The notes beneath the pieces are model-generated. The model made no database searches and was not told where the DNA came from. It worked only from the letters and a program-made list of their open reading frames with translations. A program made the translations under genes and the position numbers. A stretch of DNA of 64,000 nt from Flavobacteriaceae bacterium PS02337 (GTDB lineage Bacteria; Bacteroidota; Bacteroidia; Flavobacteriales; Flavobacteriaceae), in contig JASCOE010000003.1 in the NCBI GenBank assembly GCA_029959285.1, positions 310,001 through 374,000 on the forward strand, in the 5' to 3' direction. Each line of letters starts with the position of its first letter. Position 1 is the stretch's first letter. Of this stretch, positions 8,606 through 17,428 are shown piece after piece.

Positions 8606-9571
8606 ATGAGTACTATTCCTTGGCAAGACAGACCCGAAAACAGTAAAGATGTAATGTGGAGATATTCTGAGAATCCAATTATCGACAGATATTCGATTCC
8701 TTCATCAAACAGTATATTCAATAGTGCAGTTGTACCTTTTGGAGATGGATATGCTGGGGTTTTCAGATGTGATAATAAAGCAGTTCAGATGAATATTTTT
8801 GCTGGTTTCAGTAAAGACGGAATCAATTGGGACATCAACCACGAACCAATTGAGATGAAATCTGGAAATACAGAAATGATTGAATCTTCTTATAAATATG
8901 ATCCTCGTGTGGTTTGGATCGAAGATCGTTACTGGATTACTTGGTGTAACGGTTACAACGGACCAACAATTGGTATTGGTTATACTTTTGACTTTAAAGA
9001 ATTTTTCCAATGCGAAAATGCCTTTTTACCATTCAACAGAAACGGAGTTTTATTCCCACAAAAAATCAACGGAAAATACGCGATGTTAAGCCGTCCAAGT
9101 GATAACGGACACACACCATTCGGAGATATTTGGATTAGCTATAGCCCAGACATGAAATATTGGGGAGAACATAGATTGGTTATGAAACCAAGTCCGTTTG
9201 AGAAAAGTGCTTGGCAATGTACAAAAGTAGGAGCAGGACCAATTCCGATTTTAACTGAAGAAGGTTGGTTAATGATTTACCACGGAGTGATTAATACTTG
9301 CAACGGTTTCCGTTATGCAATGGGTTCAGCTTTATTAGAAACAGACGCTCCAGATCAAGTAAAATACAGAACGCAACCTTATTTATTAGGACCTGCAGAA
9401 ACGTATGAAATGGTTGGAGATGTACCAAACGTAGTTTTCCCGTGTGCAGCTTTACACGATTTTGAAGAAGATAAATTAGCAGTTTATTATGGTGCAGCAG
9501 ATACGCATGTAGCAATCGCTTTCGGAAAATTAAGTGAAGTAATTCAATTTACAAAAGATAATAGTTTATAA
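8606..9571 (+). CDS. GH130 family mannoside phosphorylase
   Basis: This 321-residue protein has no signal peptide and is therefore cytoplasmic. It is a five-bladed propeller enzyme of family GH130. The probable catalytic Asp is D99 in YKYDPRV, and phosphate-binding and substrate motifs such as [13 protein letters not shown] and YHGV follow. Known relatives phosphorolyse beta-1,4-mannosyl disaccharides. In an N-glycan locus the likely reaction is Man-beta-1,4-GlcNAc plus phosphate to mannose-1-phosphate plus GlcNAc. No GH2 beta-mannosidase is seen in this window, which fits with phosphorolysis of the core mannose. It is followed 7 nt later by the CBM9-like gene. Exact specificity within GH130 cannot be read from sequence alone. 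Confidence 0.9.
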   Translation: MSTIPWQDRPENSKDVMWRYSENPIIDRYSIPSSNSIFNSAVVPFGDGYAGVFRCDNKAVQMNIFAGFSKDGINWDINHEPIEMKSGNTEMIESSYKYDPRVVWIEDRYWITWCNGYNGPTIGIGYTFDFKEFFQCENAFLPFNRNGVLFPQKINGKYAMLSRPSDNGHTPFGDIWISYSPDMKYWGEHRLVMKPSPFEKSAWQCTKVGAGPIPILTEEGWLMIYHGVINTCNGFRYAMGSALLETDAPDQVKYRTQPYLLGPAETYEMVGDVPNVVFPCAALHDFEEDKLAVYYGAADTHVAIAFGKLSEVIQFTKDNSL

Positions 9572-9578
9572 TATAAAG

Positions 9579-10646
9579 ATGCATAGTAGAAGTAATTTAT
9601 TGTCCCTTGCCGTTTTTTTTGTTGGATTGATGAGTTATGCGCAATCTGAAAAACCGGTTACACCGAAAAGTTATATTGCCTATAAAACTTCAAAAGAAAT
9701 TGTTATTGACGGAGACGGAGCAGATAAAGAATGGGAAAAAGCATCTTGGACAACACCTTTTGTCGACATAGAAGGCGTTGAAACTCCAAAATACAAAACT
9801 CAGGTTAAAATGCTTTGGGACGATAAATACTACTATATTCTAGCAAAAATGGAAGAGCCTCACGTTTGGGCAAATCTAAGACAGCGCGATACGATTATTT
9901 TTTACAATAATGATTTTGAAGTTTTTATCGATCCAGATAATGATACTCATAATTATTATGAATTAGAAATTAATGCTTTAAACACAGCTTGGGATTTATT
10001 TATTAATAAACCTTACCGCGAAAAAAATACTGTTTTAAACGACTGGAATATTGACGGATTAAAATCTGCTGTAAAGGTTGACGGAACTTTAAATAATGCT
10101 TCAGACATAGATAAAGGCTGGACATTAGAAATTGCCATTCCGTGGTCGGTTTATAAAACATCATATTACGATAATATTGTTCCGAAAGATAAATTTTGGA
10201 GAGTCAATTTCTCTAGAGTAAATTGGCAACATTCGGTTATCGATGGAAAATACGAACGAAAAAAAGATTCAGAAGGAAAGTTTCTCCCAGAATACAATTG
10301 GGTTTGGTCGCCTATGGGAGTGATAAATATGCATGAGCCCGAAAAATGGGCTTATGTATACTTCTCTTCAAAAGAAAGCGACGATAAATTTACAATTCCG
10401 CAGGAAGAAAAAGTAAAATGGGAACTGTATACCTTGTACCGTGCTCAAAAGAGATATTTTGATAAGAATAAATCTTGGGCAAAATCACTGCAAAGTATCA
10501 GTACTAAAAATATAATTGTTAACGGAAAAACTTTGAAACCAGTTTTAGAAAATCATTTATCTGGATTTAATATTTCGGTAAAAAGCCCTTTTTCAAACAA
10601 AACCTTAATAATTAAAGAAGATGGTAAAATTATTACGAACGAATAA
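9579..10646 (+). CDS. secreted protein with CBM9-like carbohydrate-binding domain
   Basis: The product is 355 residues with a signal peptide ending near SYAQ. Residues about 35-250 form a CBM9/DOMON-like beta-sandwich (IVIDGDGADKEWEKASW, DFEVFIDPDNDTHNYYELEINALNTAWDLF). Such proteins occur in many Bacteroidota glycan loci, usually with no proven activity, and probably bind sugar. The 3' end overlaps the start of the following lipoprotein gene by 26 nt in another frame, so the two are translationally close and may work together. Confidence 0.8.
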   Translation: MHSRSNLLSLAVFFVGLMSYAQSEKPVTPKSYIAYKTSKEIVIDGDGADKEWEKASWTTPFVDIEGVETPKYKTQVKMLWDDKYYYILAKMEEPHVWANLRQRDTIIFYNNDFEVFIDPDNDTHNYYELEINALNTAWDLFINKPYREKNTVLNDWNIDGLKSAVKVDGTLNNASDIDKGWTLEIAIPWSVYKTSYYDNIVPKDKFWRVNFSRVNWQHSVIDGKYERKKDSEGKFLPEYNWVWSPMGVINMHEPEKWAYVYFSSKESDDKFTIPQEEKVKWELYTLYRAQKRYFDKNKSWAKSLQSISTKNIIVNGKTLKPVLENHLSGFNISVKSPFSNKTLIIKEDGKIITNE

Positions 10647-11739
10647 GTTACAAAAACTATCAAAAGTTTTGGTATTAGTGCTTTCGCTGAGTTTATTCTC
10701 GTGTGGACAAAAAGATGCTAAAGCAGAAGAAAACGGGAAATTCACTTTTGGAGTTTGGACAACTGCGGATGCTAAAAAATCAGATGCAGATTATTCGAAA
10801 GAATTTAAAAAATACAAAGACGGCGGAATCGATGAAGTTTTAATTAACACGCAAACTGACCCGAAATTATTAGCGAGATTAGTGCCGCTTGCCACGAAAG
10901 AAGGCCTAAAAGTTCATGCTTGGATTATGGCAATGAATCGCCCAAATGATTCAGTTGCTTTACAGCATCCAGATTGGTATCAGGTAAGCAAAGAAGGAAA
11001 ATCTTGTTTTGACAATCGTCCTTATGTAGATTATTACCAATGGCTTTGCCCAACTAAAGAAGAATCTAGAAACCACGTTTTAGGTTTAGTGGAAGGTTTA
11101 GCAAAAGTAGAAGGAATCGAAAGCGTACATTTAGATTACATTCGTTTCCCAGATATTTTCTTGCCAATCAGTTTATTGCCAAAATATAACTTAGTTCAGG
11201 ATGTAGAATTACCTCAATTTGATTTTTGTTATTGTGATGCTTGCGTAAGCAAATTCGAAAAAGAACATCATAAAAATCCAAGAAACAGCCACAATACTTC
11301 AATTGATATGGAGTGGAAAAACTTCAGATTAAATGCTGTAAAAGCGGTAGTTGACGATGCGTATAAAATTGCTCATAAACACAATAAAAAATTGACTGCA
11401 GCAGTATTTCCTTATCCAGAAATGGCAGATCACATGGTACGTCAGCGTTGGGATAAATGGAATATTGATGAAGTATATCCAATGATTTATCATAGTTTTT
11501 ATGATGAAGAAATTGACTGGGTTGGTTACGCGACCAAACAAGGTGTAGCCGATTTAGAAGGAAAACAAACGAAAATTAATACAGGAATTTACATTCCGGG
11601 ATTAAAATCGGATGCAGAATTAAAAGAGGCGATTTTGCTAGCCAAGAAAAATGGCGCAACAGGAGTTTCATTTTTTGACGGAAATGCTTTATCAGATAGT
11701 AATTTAAAGACGATAAAAGAGGTAAAAGCGGCGTTATAG
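10621..11739 (+). CDS. glycosidase-like (GHL10-type) TIM-barrel lipoprotein
   Basis: A 372-residue lipoprotein (SLFSC, Cys near 28) with a TIM-barrel resembling glycosyl-hydrolase-like family 10 proteins. A typical barrel motif VHLDYIRFPD lies near residue 172. It is followed by FCYCDACVSKF, a Cys-rich loop seen in this group. Acidic residues at strand ends are plausible catalysts, but no assigned GH family can be named. It lies between the CBM9-like gene, which it overlaps by 26 nt, and glycosylasparaginase. No endoglycosidase or PNGase is otherwise visible, so this is a candidate for a chitobiose-core or peptide-proximal cleavage. That role is inference. Confidence 0.75.
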   Translation: MVKLLRTNKLQKLSKVLVLVLSLSLFSCGQKDAKAEENGKFTFGVWTTADAKKSDADYSKEFKKYKDGGIDEVLINTQTDPKLLARLVPLATKEGLKVHAWIMAMNRPNDSVALQHPDWYQVSKEGKSCFDNRPYVDYYQWLCPTKEESRNHVLGLVEGLAKVEGIESVHLDYIRFPDIFLPISLLPKYNLVQDVELPQFDFCYCDACVSKFEKEHHKNPRNSHNTSIDMEWKNFRLNAVKAVVDDAYKIAHKHNKKLTAAVFPYPEMADHMVRQRWDKWNIDEVYPMIYHSFYDEEIDWVGYATKQGVADLEGKQTKINTGIYIPGLKSDAELKEAILLAKKNGATGVSFFDGNALSDSNLKTIKEVKAAL

Positions 11740-11829
11740 TCGATTTTACTGGGATTAAAAATTATTACTGATTAAATTAGCAACATCAACAACATTTTGT
11801 TTTTGAAAGTTGAATTAAAACCAAAAGAC

Positions 11830-12855
11830 ATGTCAAATAGAAGAGATTTTATCAAGAAAACTACTTTAGGCACTTTAGCAATAAGTTCTGTTTTGGGCGT
11901 AAGCGGATTTGCTGCAAATCATGAAAATGAAATAACAGCTGTCGAACCAAAAGAAAAAAAGCAGCAGAAACCAATTATTATTTCGACATGGAATCATGGT
12001 CTGCCTGCAAATAAAGAATCTTGGAAGAATTTAAAAGAAGGAAAATCAGCGTTAGATGCGATTGAAGCGGGAATGAAAATACCTGAAGCCGATCCAACTG
12101 TACGCAGTGTTGGTTACGGAGGATATCCAGATCGCGAAGGAAAAGTAACTTTGGATGCTTGTATCATGGATCATAATAGTAATTGTGGATCTGTTTGTTT
12201 TTTACAAGGAATTATGCACCCAATTTCTGTTGCGAAAAGAGTATTGCAAAATACGCCTCACGTTATGTTAGCGGGACAAGGCGCATTACAATTTGCCTTA
12301 TCTGAAGGTTTTAAAGAAGAAAATTTACTGACTCCAGAATCTGAAAAAGACTGGAAAAAATGGCTGGAAGATTCAAAATACAAACCAGTCATTAATATAG
12401 AAAATCACGATACCATAAGCATGCTAATGTTAGACCAAGATGGCAACCTTTCTGGCGGATGTACCACGAGCGGTGCAGCTTGGAAAATGCACGGACGCGT
12501 CGGTGACTCCCCAATAATCGGCGCGGGTCTTTTCTTGGATAACGAAGTGGGAGCAGCGGCAGCAACCGGTTTAGGAGAAGCCGTTATTAGAACAGCAGGA
12601 AGCGCAATGGTTGTAGAATTAATGCGTCAGGGAAAATCACCTTATGATGCTTGTAAAGAAATCACAGAACGTATTTACAACAAACATAAAAACCACAAAG
12701 ACATGGAATATCTGCAAGTTGGTTTTATTGCTTTGAATAAAAACGGTGAATACGCAGGTTACAGCCTAAGATCAGGATTTAATTTTGCCGTTTCTGATGA
12801 CGTAAAAGGTCACAGAATGGAAGATGCGAAATTTAAAATGTCTTGGGATAAATAA
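11830..12855 (+). CDS. aspG: N4-(beta-N-acetylglucosaminyl)-L-asparaginase (glycosylasparaginase)
   Basis: This 341-residue Ntn hydrolase releases GlcNAc-amine and aspartate from GlcNAc-Asn, the last linkage of N-glycoproteins. The self-cleavage site HDT is visible, with the nucleophile Thr at residue 195. It is followed by the conserved CTTSG and GRVGDSPIIGAGLF segments also found in the Elizabethkingia enzyme. I chose the ATG at 11830 because it begins NRRDFIKKTTLG, a twin-arginine signal, so the protein is probably exported folded. A TTG 33 nt upstream is in frame but less likely. Family enzymes usually need free alpha-amino and carboxyl groups on Asn, so a peptidase must act first. An M28 peptidase closes the locus. 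Confidence 0.95.
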   Translation: MSNRRDFIKKTTLGTLAISSVLGVSGFAANHENEITAVEPKEKKQQKPIIISTWNHGLPANKESWKNLKEGKSALDAIEAGMKIPEADPTVRSVGYGGYPDREGKVTLDACIMDHNSNCGSVCFLQGIMHPISVAKRVLQNTPHVMLAGQGALQFALSEGFKEENLLTPESEKDWKKWLEDSKYKPVINIENHDTISMLMLDQDGNLSGGCTTSGAAWKMHGRVGDSPIIGAGLFLDNEVGAAAATGLGEAVIRTAGSAMVVELMRQGKSPYDACKEITERIYNKHKNHKDMEYLQVGFIALNKNGEYAGYSLRSGFNFAVSDDVKGHRMEDAKFKMSWDK

Positions 12856-12890
12856 TATTATTCCGTTGAACAGATTAAACGCAACAGTTT

Positions 12891-12989
12891 GTCATTTCGA
12901 CGAAGGAGAAATCTCCACAAGAAACTCGACAAAGATTGGCGAGTTGCTTTGAGGAATTACTAGTGTGATCCTTCGTTCCTCAGGATGAC
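12891..12989. repeat. REP-like inverted-repeat element, copy B
   Basis: It starts GTCATTTCGACGAAGGAGAA and ends CCTTCGTTCCTCAGGATGAC, 99 bp in all. The left arm equals that of copy C (42201) for its first 28 bases, while the right arm resembles that of copy A. It separates the aspG and GH20 genes. Confidence 0.8.
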
Positions 12990-13062
12990 AAACAAAAACT
13001 AAAAAACTACATCTCTAAAAGTCGCTTTATAAGTAACTGTTAGAGAAACCAAAAAACAAAGA

Positions 13063-15375
13063 ATGAAAAAATTACTATTTCTATTAACCCTAATCACTTC
13101 AATTTTCTCGGCTCATGCGCAGAAAGTTTACACAGAAAGTGATATTCATATCATTCCAAAACCGAGTCAGACTCTTATTAAAACAGGTGTTTTTGAATTT
13201 ACAAAAGACACAAAATTTGTAGTAAACGGTGATTTCCAAAAAGACGCGGCAAATGCTTTGGCTTCTAAATTTGAAACTGCGGCAGGATGGAAACCAGAAG
13301 TTACTACAAAAGCACCTGCAAGTAATTATGTTTTATTAAAAACAGATCCAAACTTAAAAAATGAAGCTTACGTTTTAGATGTTAATCCAACTAATATTGT
13401 TATTGCTGCTAAAGGGAATAATGGTTTTTTATATGCTTTAGAAAGTATCAGACAATTACTTCCTGAAGCGATTGAAAGTAAATTTGCGATTTCTTCTGCA
13501 AAATGGCAGATTCCAAGTTTAACGATTAATGATGAACCTCGTTTTAAATGGAGAGGTTTGATGTTGGATTTATCTCGTCATTTCTTTGATAAAAATTATA
13601 TTCTGGCTACAATTGATCGTTTAGCAATGCACAAAATGAATGTTTTGCATATGCATTTGGTTGATGATCAAGGATGGAGAATTGAAATTAAAAAATATCC
13701 AAAACTAACAGAAGTTGGTGCTTGGAGAGTTGATCAGGAAAACACAAGTTGGAATGCTAGATTAGCAACAAATCCTGACGGAAAAGGAACTTACGGTGGA
13801 TTTTTCACTCAAGAAGAATTAAAAGAAATTGTAAAATACGCAGCAACCAAAGGAATCGAAATTATTCCAGAAATTGAAATGCCGGCTCACGTAAGTTCTG
13901 CAATTGCAGCTTATCCAGAATTAGCTTGTTTCAATCAGAGAATTGGTGTTCCTTCTGGCGGATTATGGCCAATTACAGATATTTATTGCGCAGGAAAAGA
14001 ATCTACATTTGAGTTTTTACAAAATGTAATTGACGAAGTAATAACGATTTTCCCTTCAAAATACATTCATATTGGAGGCGACGAAGCGACTAAAACCAAT
14101 TGGGCAAAATGTCCAAATTGCCAAAAGAGAATTAAAGATGAGCATTTAAAAAGCGTAGAAGAATTACAAAGCTACTTTGTAAAACGTATGGAAAAATACA
14201 TCAATTCTAAAGGTAAAAAAGTTATCGGTTGGGATGAAATTTTAGAAGGCGGTTTAGCTCCAGATGCGACTGTAATGAGTTGGAGAGGAATGAAAGGCGG
14301 AATTGAAGCAGCAGATCAAGGTCATGATGTTATTATGACTCCAGAATCTCCTTGTTATTTCAACTTTTACCAAGGCCCACAAAACGAAGAACCTTTAGCT
14401 TTTGATGCTTATAATCCGTTAAGCGAAGTCTACAAATTTGATCCTGTAGTTGCAACAATGACACCTCAGGAAGCTGCACACGTTTTAGGAGGACAAGCGA
14501 ATTTATGGGCAGAACATTTAGCATTGCCAAAAGATTCTGAATATATGATTTTCCCAAGATTGGCAGCATTATCAGAAACTTTATGGAGTCCGAAAGAGAA
14601 ACGCAATTGGAATGATTTTACATCAAGATTATTCTCAATGTTCAAACGTTACGATTATTTAGGAATCAATTACGCGAAAAGCGCTTATTTGGTTACCGCT
14701 TCTTCTACAGCAGATTTGGCTAATAAACAAATCAAAGTAGAATTGAAAAATGAGTTTCCTAATCCAGATATTCGTTACGTTTTAGGAGATAAAAGCATCG
14801 ATCATCATGCTGTAAAATATGTTGCTCCAATTGAAATCAAAGAAACAATAGTTTTAAAAGCTTCGTTATTTCAGGATGAAAAACCAGTTGGAAAAACGTA
14901 TACTGATACTATTTTCTTTCACAAAGGATTTGCTCATAAAGTAAAATACTTAACGCCTTACAACGAAAATTATAAAGGAGATGCTAATACAATGGTGAAC
15001 AGTATTAGAGGAAGCAAAAATTTCCATGACGGACAATGGCAAGCTTGGTTGGTTAACGATATGGAATTGGTAATAGACTTAGAAAAAGTTGAAAGTATTG
15101 AGCAAGTATCAGTTGGAGCTTTAGAAAGTCAAGGCGCAGGAGTTAATTTTCCAATTCAAGTTAAAGTGCTGATTTCTACAGACGGAATTAAATATACGCA
15201 AGTGGGCAAAATTACGCGACCTTATGCGGTAAATGCGGTTCCAGAATTGAAAGATTTTAAAATCAATTTCCAAAAACAAAATGCACGTTTTGTAAAAGTA
15301 ATTGGAGGCAACCTAAAGAAAAGTCCAAAAGGAGAAAGCTCTTGGTTGTTTGTGGATGAGATTTTGGTGAATTAA
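13063..15375 (+). CDS. GH20 beta-N-acetylhexosaminidase
   Basis: A 770-residue secreted exo-enzyme (signal ending HAQ) that removes terminal beta-linked GlcNAc or GalNAc by substrate-assisted catalysis. The order is a GH20b N-terminal domain (about 30-165), then the GH20 barrel beginning RFKWRGLMLDLSRHFF near 165. The catalytic pair D340-E341 lies in HIGGDEATKTNW, and the acceptor region is VMSWRG. The C-terminal 250 residues look like a chitobiase-type Ig domain plus an F5/8-type beta-sandwich that may bind sugar. In this PUL it would remove antennary GlcNAc after the galactosidase has acted. Repeats on both sides suggest it may be transcribed as its own unit. Confidence 0.95.
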   Translation: MKKLLFLLTLITSIFSAHAQKVYTESDIHIIPKPSQTLIKTGVFEFTKDTKFVVNGDFQKDAANALASKFETAAGWKPEVTTKAPASNYVLLKTDPNLKNEAYVLDVNPTNIVIAAKGNNGFLYALESIRQLLPEAIESKFAISSAKWQIPSLTINDEPRFKWRGLMLDLSRHFFDKNYILATIDRLAMHKMNVLHMHLVDDQGWRIEIKKYPKLTEVGAWRVDQENTSWNARLATNPDGKGTYGGFFTQEELKEIVKYAATKGIEIIPEIEMPAHVSSAIAAYPELACFNQRIGVPSGGLWPITDIYCAGKESTFEFLQNVIDEVITIFPSKYIHIGGDEATKTNWAKCPNCQKRIKDEHLKSVEELQSYFVKRMEKYINSKGKKVIGWDEILEGGLAPDATVMSWRGMKGGIEAADQGHDVIMTPESPCYFNFYQGPQNEEPLAFDAYNPLSEVYKFDPVVATMTPQEAAHVLGGQANLWAEHLALPKDSEYMIFPRLAALSETLWSPKEKRNWNDFTSRLFSMFKRYDYLGINYAKSAYLVTASSTADLANKQIKVELKNEFPNPDIRYVLGDKSIDHHAVKYVAPIEIKETIVLKASLFQDEKPVGKTYTDTIFFHKGFAHKVKYLTPYNENYKGDANTMVNSIRGSKNFHDGQWQAWLVNDMELVIDLEKVESIEQVSVGALESQGAGVNFPIQVKVLISTDGIKYTQVGKITRPYAVNAVPELKDFKINFQKQNARFVKVIGGNLKKSPKGESSWLFVDEILVN

Positions 15376-15477
15376 ATATTTTTAAACACATAGAAACATA
15401 GATTTTTTTGACTTTGAAAAGAGTTTAGAAAGAAACTAGTTTCTAACACATAGTTTAACGTGAAATGCTTGTGACAG

Positions 15478-15506
15478 CTTTGTCAAAGTTTAAAACTTTG
15501 ACAAAG
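15478..15506. repeat. 29-bp palindrome, copy 2 of 4
   Basis: Identical in sequence to copy 1 at 8341. It lies in the 164-nt gap between GH20 and GH35. Upstream in the same gap is an ACACATAGAAACATAG-type stretch of the kind that is common between Flavobacterium genes. Confidence 0.8.
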
Positions 15507-15539
15507 TTTTAAAGTCATAAATGTATAATCTGAAAAAAA

Positions 15540-17393
15540 ATGAATAAGATATTATTTAAGCTCGGAGTATTATTGATTTGTTTGATGCCGTTTTTTACTA
15601 CGGCGCAAACAAAAGGATTTTCTATATCTAATGGAGAATTTCAAAAAGATGGGAAAGTTATAAAAATACATTCGGGAGAAATGCACTATGAGCGTATTCC
15701 TAAAGAGTATTGGAGACATAGACTGCAAATGCTTAAAGCTATGGGATTGAATACCGTGGCAACCTATGTGTTTTGGAATTATCATGAAATAGAGCCAGGC
15801 GTATGGGATTTTAAAACAGGAAATAAAGATTTAGCAGAGTTTTTACGCATTGCTAAAAGCGAAGGATTATATGTAATTCTTAGGCCAGGACCGTATGCGT
15901 GTGGTGAATGGGAATTTGGAGGCTATCCTTGGTGGTTGCAAAATAATCCAGATTTAGTAATTCGTACCAATAACAAAGCATTTTTAGAAGCTTGCAAAAC
16001 GTATCTAGAACATTTGTATGCAGTGGTAAAAGGAAATTTTGCTAATCAGGGCGGACCAATTATTATGGTTCAAGCAGAAAATGAATTTGGTTCTTATGTT
16101 TCTCAAAGAACCGACATTAGTGCTGAAGATCATAAAGCATACAAAACTGCAATTTACAATATGCTTAAAGAAACTGGGTTTCCAGAGCCTTTTTTTACTT
16201 CTGACGGTACTTGGTTGTTTGAAGGCGGTGCTGTTGAAGGCGTGTTACCAACTGCTAATGGGGAATCAAATATAGAAAATTTAAAAAAGCAGGTTGATAA
16301 ATACCATAAAGGGCAGGGACCTTATATGGTTGCAGAATTTTATTCTGGCTGGTTAGATCATTGGGCAGAGCCATTTATTAAAATTGGATCTGAGGAGATT
16401 GCAAGTCAAACTAAAAAGTACCTTGATGCGGGCGTTTCTTTTAATTATTATATGGTGCACGGCGGTACTAATTTTGGATTTACTTCTGGAGCAAATTATA
16501 ATGAAGAAAGTGATATTCAGCCGGATATTACAAGCTATGATTATGATGCGCCTATTAGTGAAGCAGGTTGGGCAACACCAAAATTCATGGCTATACGTGA
16601 AGTAATGCAAAAGTATTCTAAAACAAAATTAGCAGCAATTCCAGAGAAAATACCAGTTACAAAATATCCTAATCAGCTTATCAAATCAAGTATGGATGTT
16701 TTAAGTTGGATAAAAAAAGAAAAAGCGGTTGTAAATGACCAGCCCTTAACATTTGAAAAGTTAGGTCAAGGAAACGGATATGTTTTGTATCGAAAAAGAT
16801 TTACGCAGCCAATTTCTTCTGGCAAATTGAAAATTGAGGGATTGAGAGACTTTGCTACCGTTTATGTAAATGGAGTTAAAGTTGGTGAATTGAATAGAGT
16901 TTTCAAAAATTACGAGTTGACAATTTCTATTCCTTTTAACGGTATTTTAGAAATTCTAGTTGAAAATATGGGACGTATTAATTACGGAGCCGAAATAGTA
17001 CATAATACTAAAGGAATTATTTCTCCAGTATTTATTAATGAATATGAAATTAGTGGCGGATGGGAAATGTATAAAATGCCGATGAATGAAGTTCCAGTTC
17101 TTAAAAATGAAACGATAAAATCTGGACGACCAGTTTTATATGAAGCGACAGTAAACATTGATAAACCAGCCGATACTTTTCTTGATATGACAAATTGGGG
17201 AAAAGGAATTGTATTTGTTAACGGACATAATCTTGGTCGCTACTGGAAAGTAGGACCGCAACAAACGCTTTATGTACCAGGCTGTTGGCTGAAAGCGAGC
17301 GAAAATAAGTTTGTTGTATTGGAGCAGCTTAATGAAAACACCCCAAAAGAATTAACTTTTACAGATCAACCGATACTTGATAAACTAAACTAA
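15540..17393 (+). CDS. GH35 beta-galactosidase
   Basis: The 617 residues start with a signal peptide (FTTAQ). The GH35 barrel starts at GEMHYERIPKEYWRHRLQM. The acid/base is E182 (QAENEFGSY) and the nucleophile E266 (VAEFYSGW), and the family signature YYMVHGGTNFGF is present. Two beta-sandwich domains follow, including a C-terminal jelly roll with a VNGHNLGRYW segment. It removes terminal beta-galactose in the periplasm or outside. Alongside the fucosidase, a beta-1,3-galactose of Lewis-a type is a plausible target, but the linkage cannot be read from sequence. The following fucosidase gene starts 35 nt later, so GH35-GH29-GH92-GH3 look like one operon. Confidence 0.95.
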   Translation: MNKILFKLGVLLICLMPFFTTAQTKGFSISNGEFQKDGKVIKIHSGEMHYERIPKEYWRHRLQMLKAMGLNTVATYVFWNYHEIEPGVWDFKTGNKDLAEFLRIAKSEGLYVILRPGPYACGEWEFGGYPWWLQNNPDLVIRTNNKAFLEACKTYLEHLYAVVKGNFANQGGPIIMVQAENEFGSYVSQRTDISAEDHKAYKTAIYNMLKETGFPEPFFTSDGTWLFEGGAVEGVLPTANGESNIENLKKQVDKYHKGQGPYMVAEFYSGWLDHWAEPFIKIGSEEIASQTKKYLDAGVSFNYYMVHGGTNFGFTSGANYNEESDIQPDITSYDYDAPISEAGWATPKFMAIREVMQKYSKTKLAAIPEKIPVTKYPNQLIKSSMDVLSWIKKEKAVVNDQPLTFEKLGQGNGYVLYRKRFTQPISSGKLKIEGLRDFATVYVNGVKVGELNRVFKNYELTISIPFNGILEILVENMGRINYGAEIVHNTKGIISPVFINEYEISGGWEMYKMPMNEVPVLKNETIKSGRPVLYEATVNIDKPADTFLDMTNWGKGIVFVNGHNLGRYWKVGPQQTLYVPGCWLKASENKFVVLEQLNENTPKELTFTDQPILDKLN

Positions 17394-17428
17394 AAACAAA
17401 GAATAATAAATTATAAATTAGATTAAAG

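Noticed and set aside
11797-11829. Upstream TTG start for glycosylasparaginase
   Set aside because: It would put 11 charged residues before the twin-arginine signal; the ATG at 11830 gives a normal export signal.
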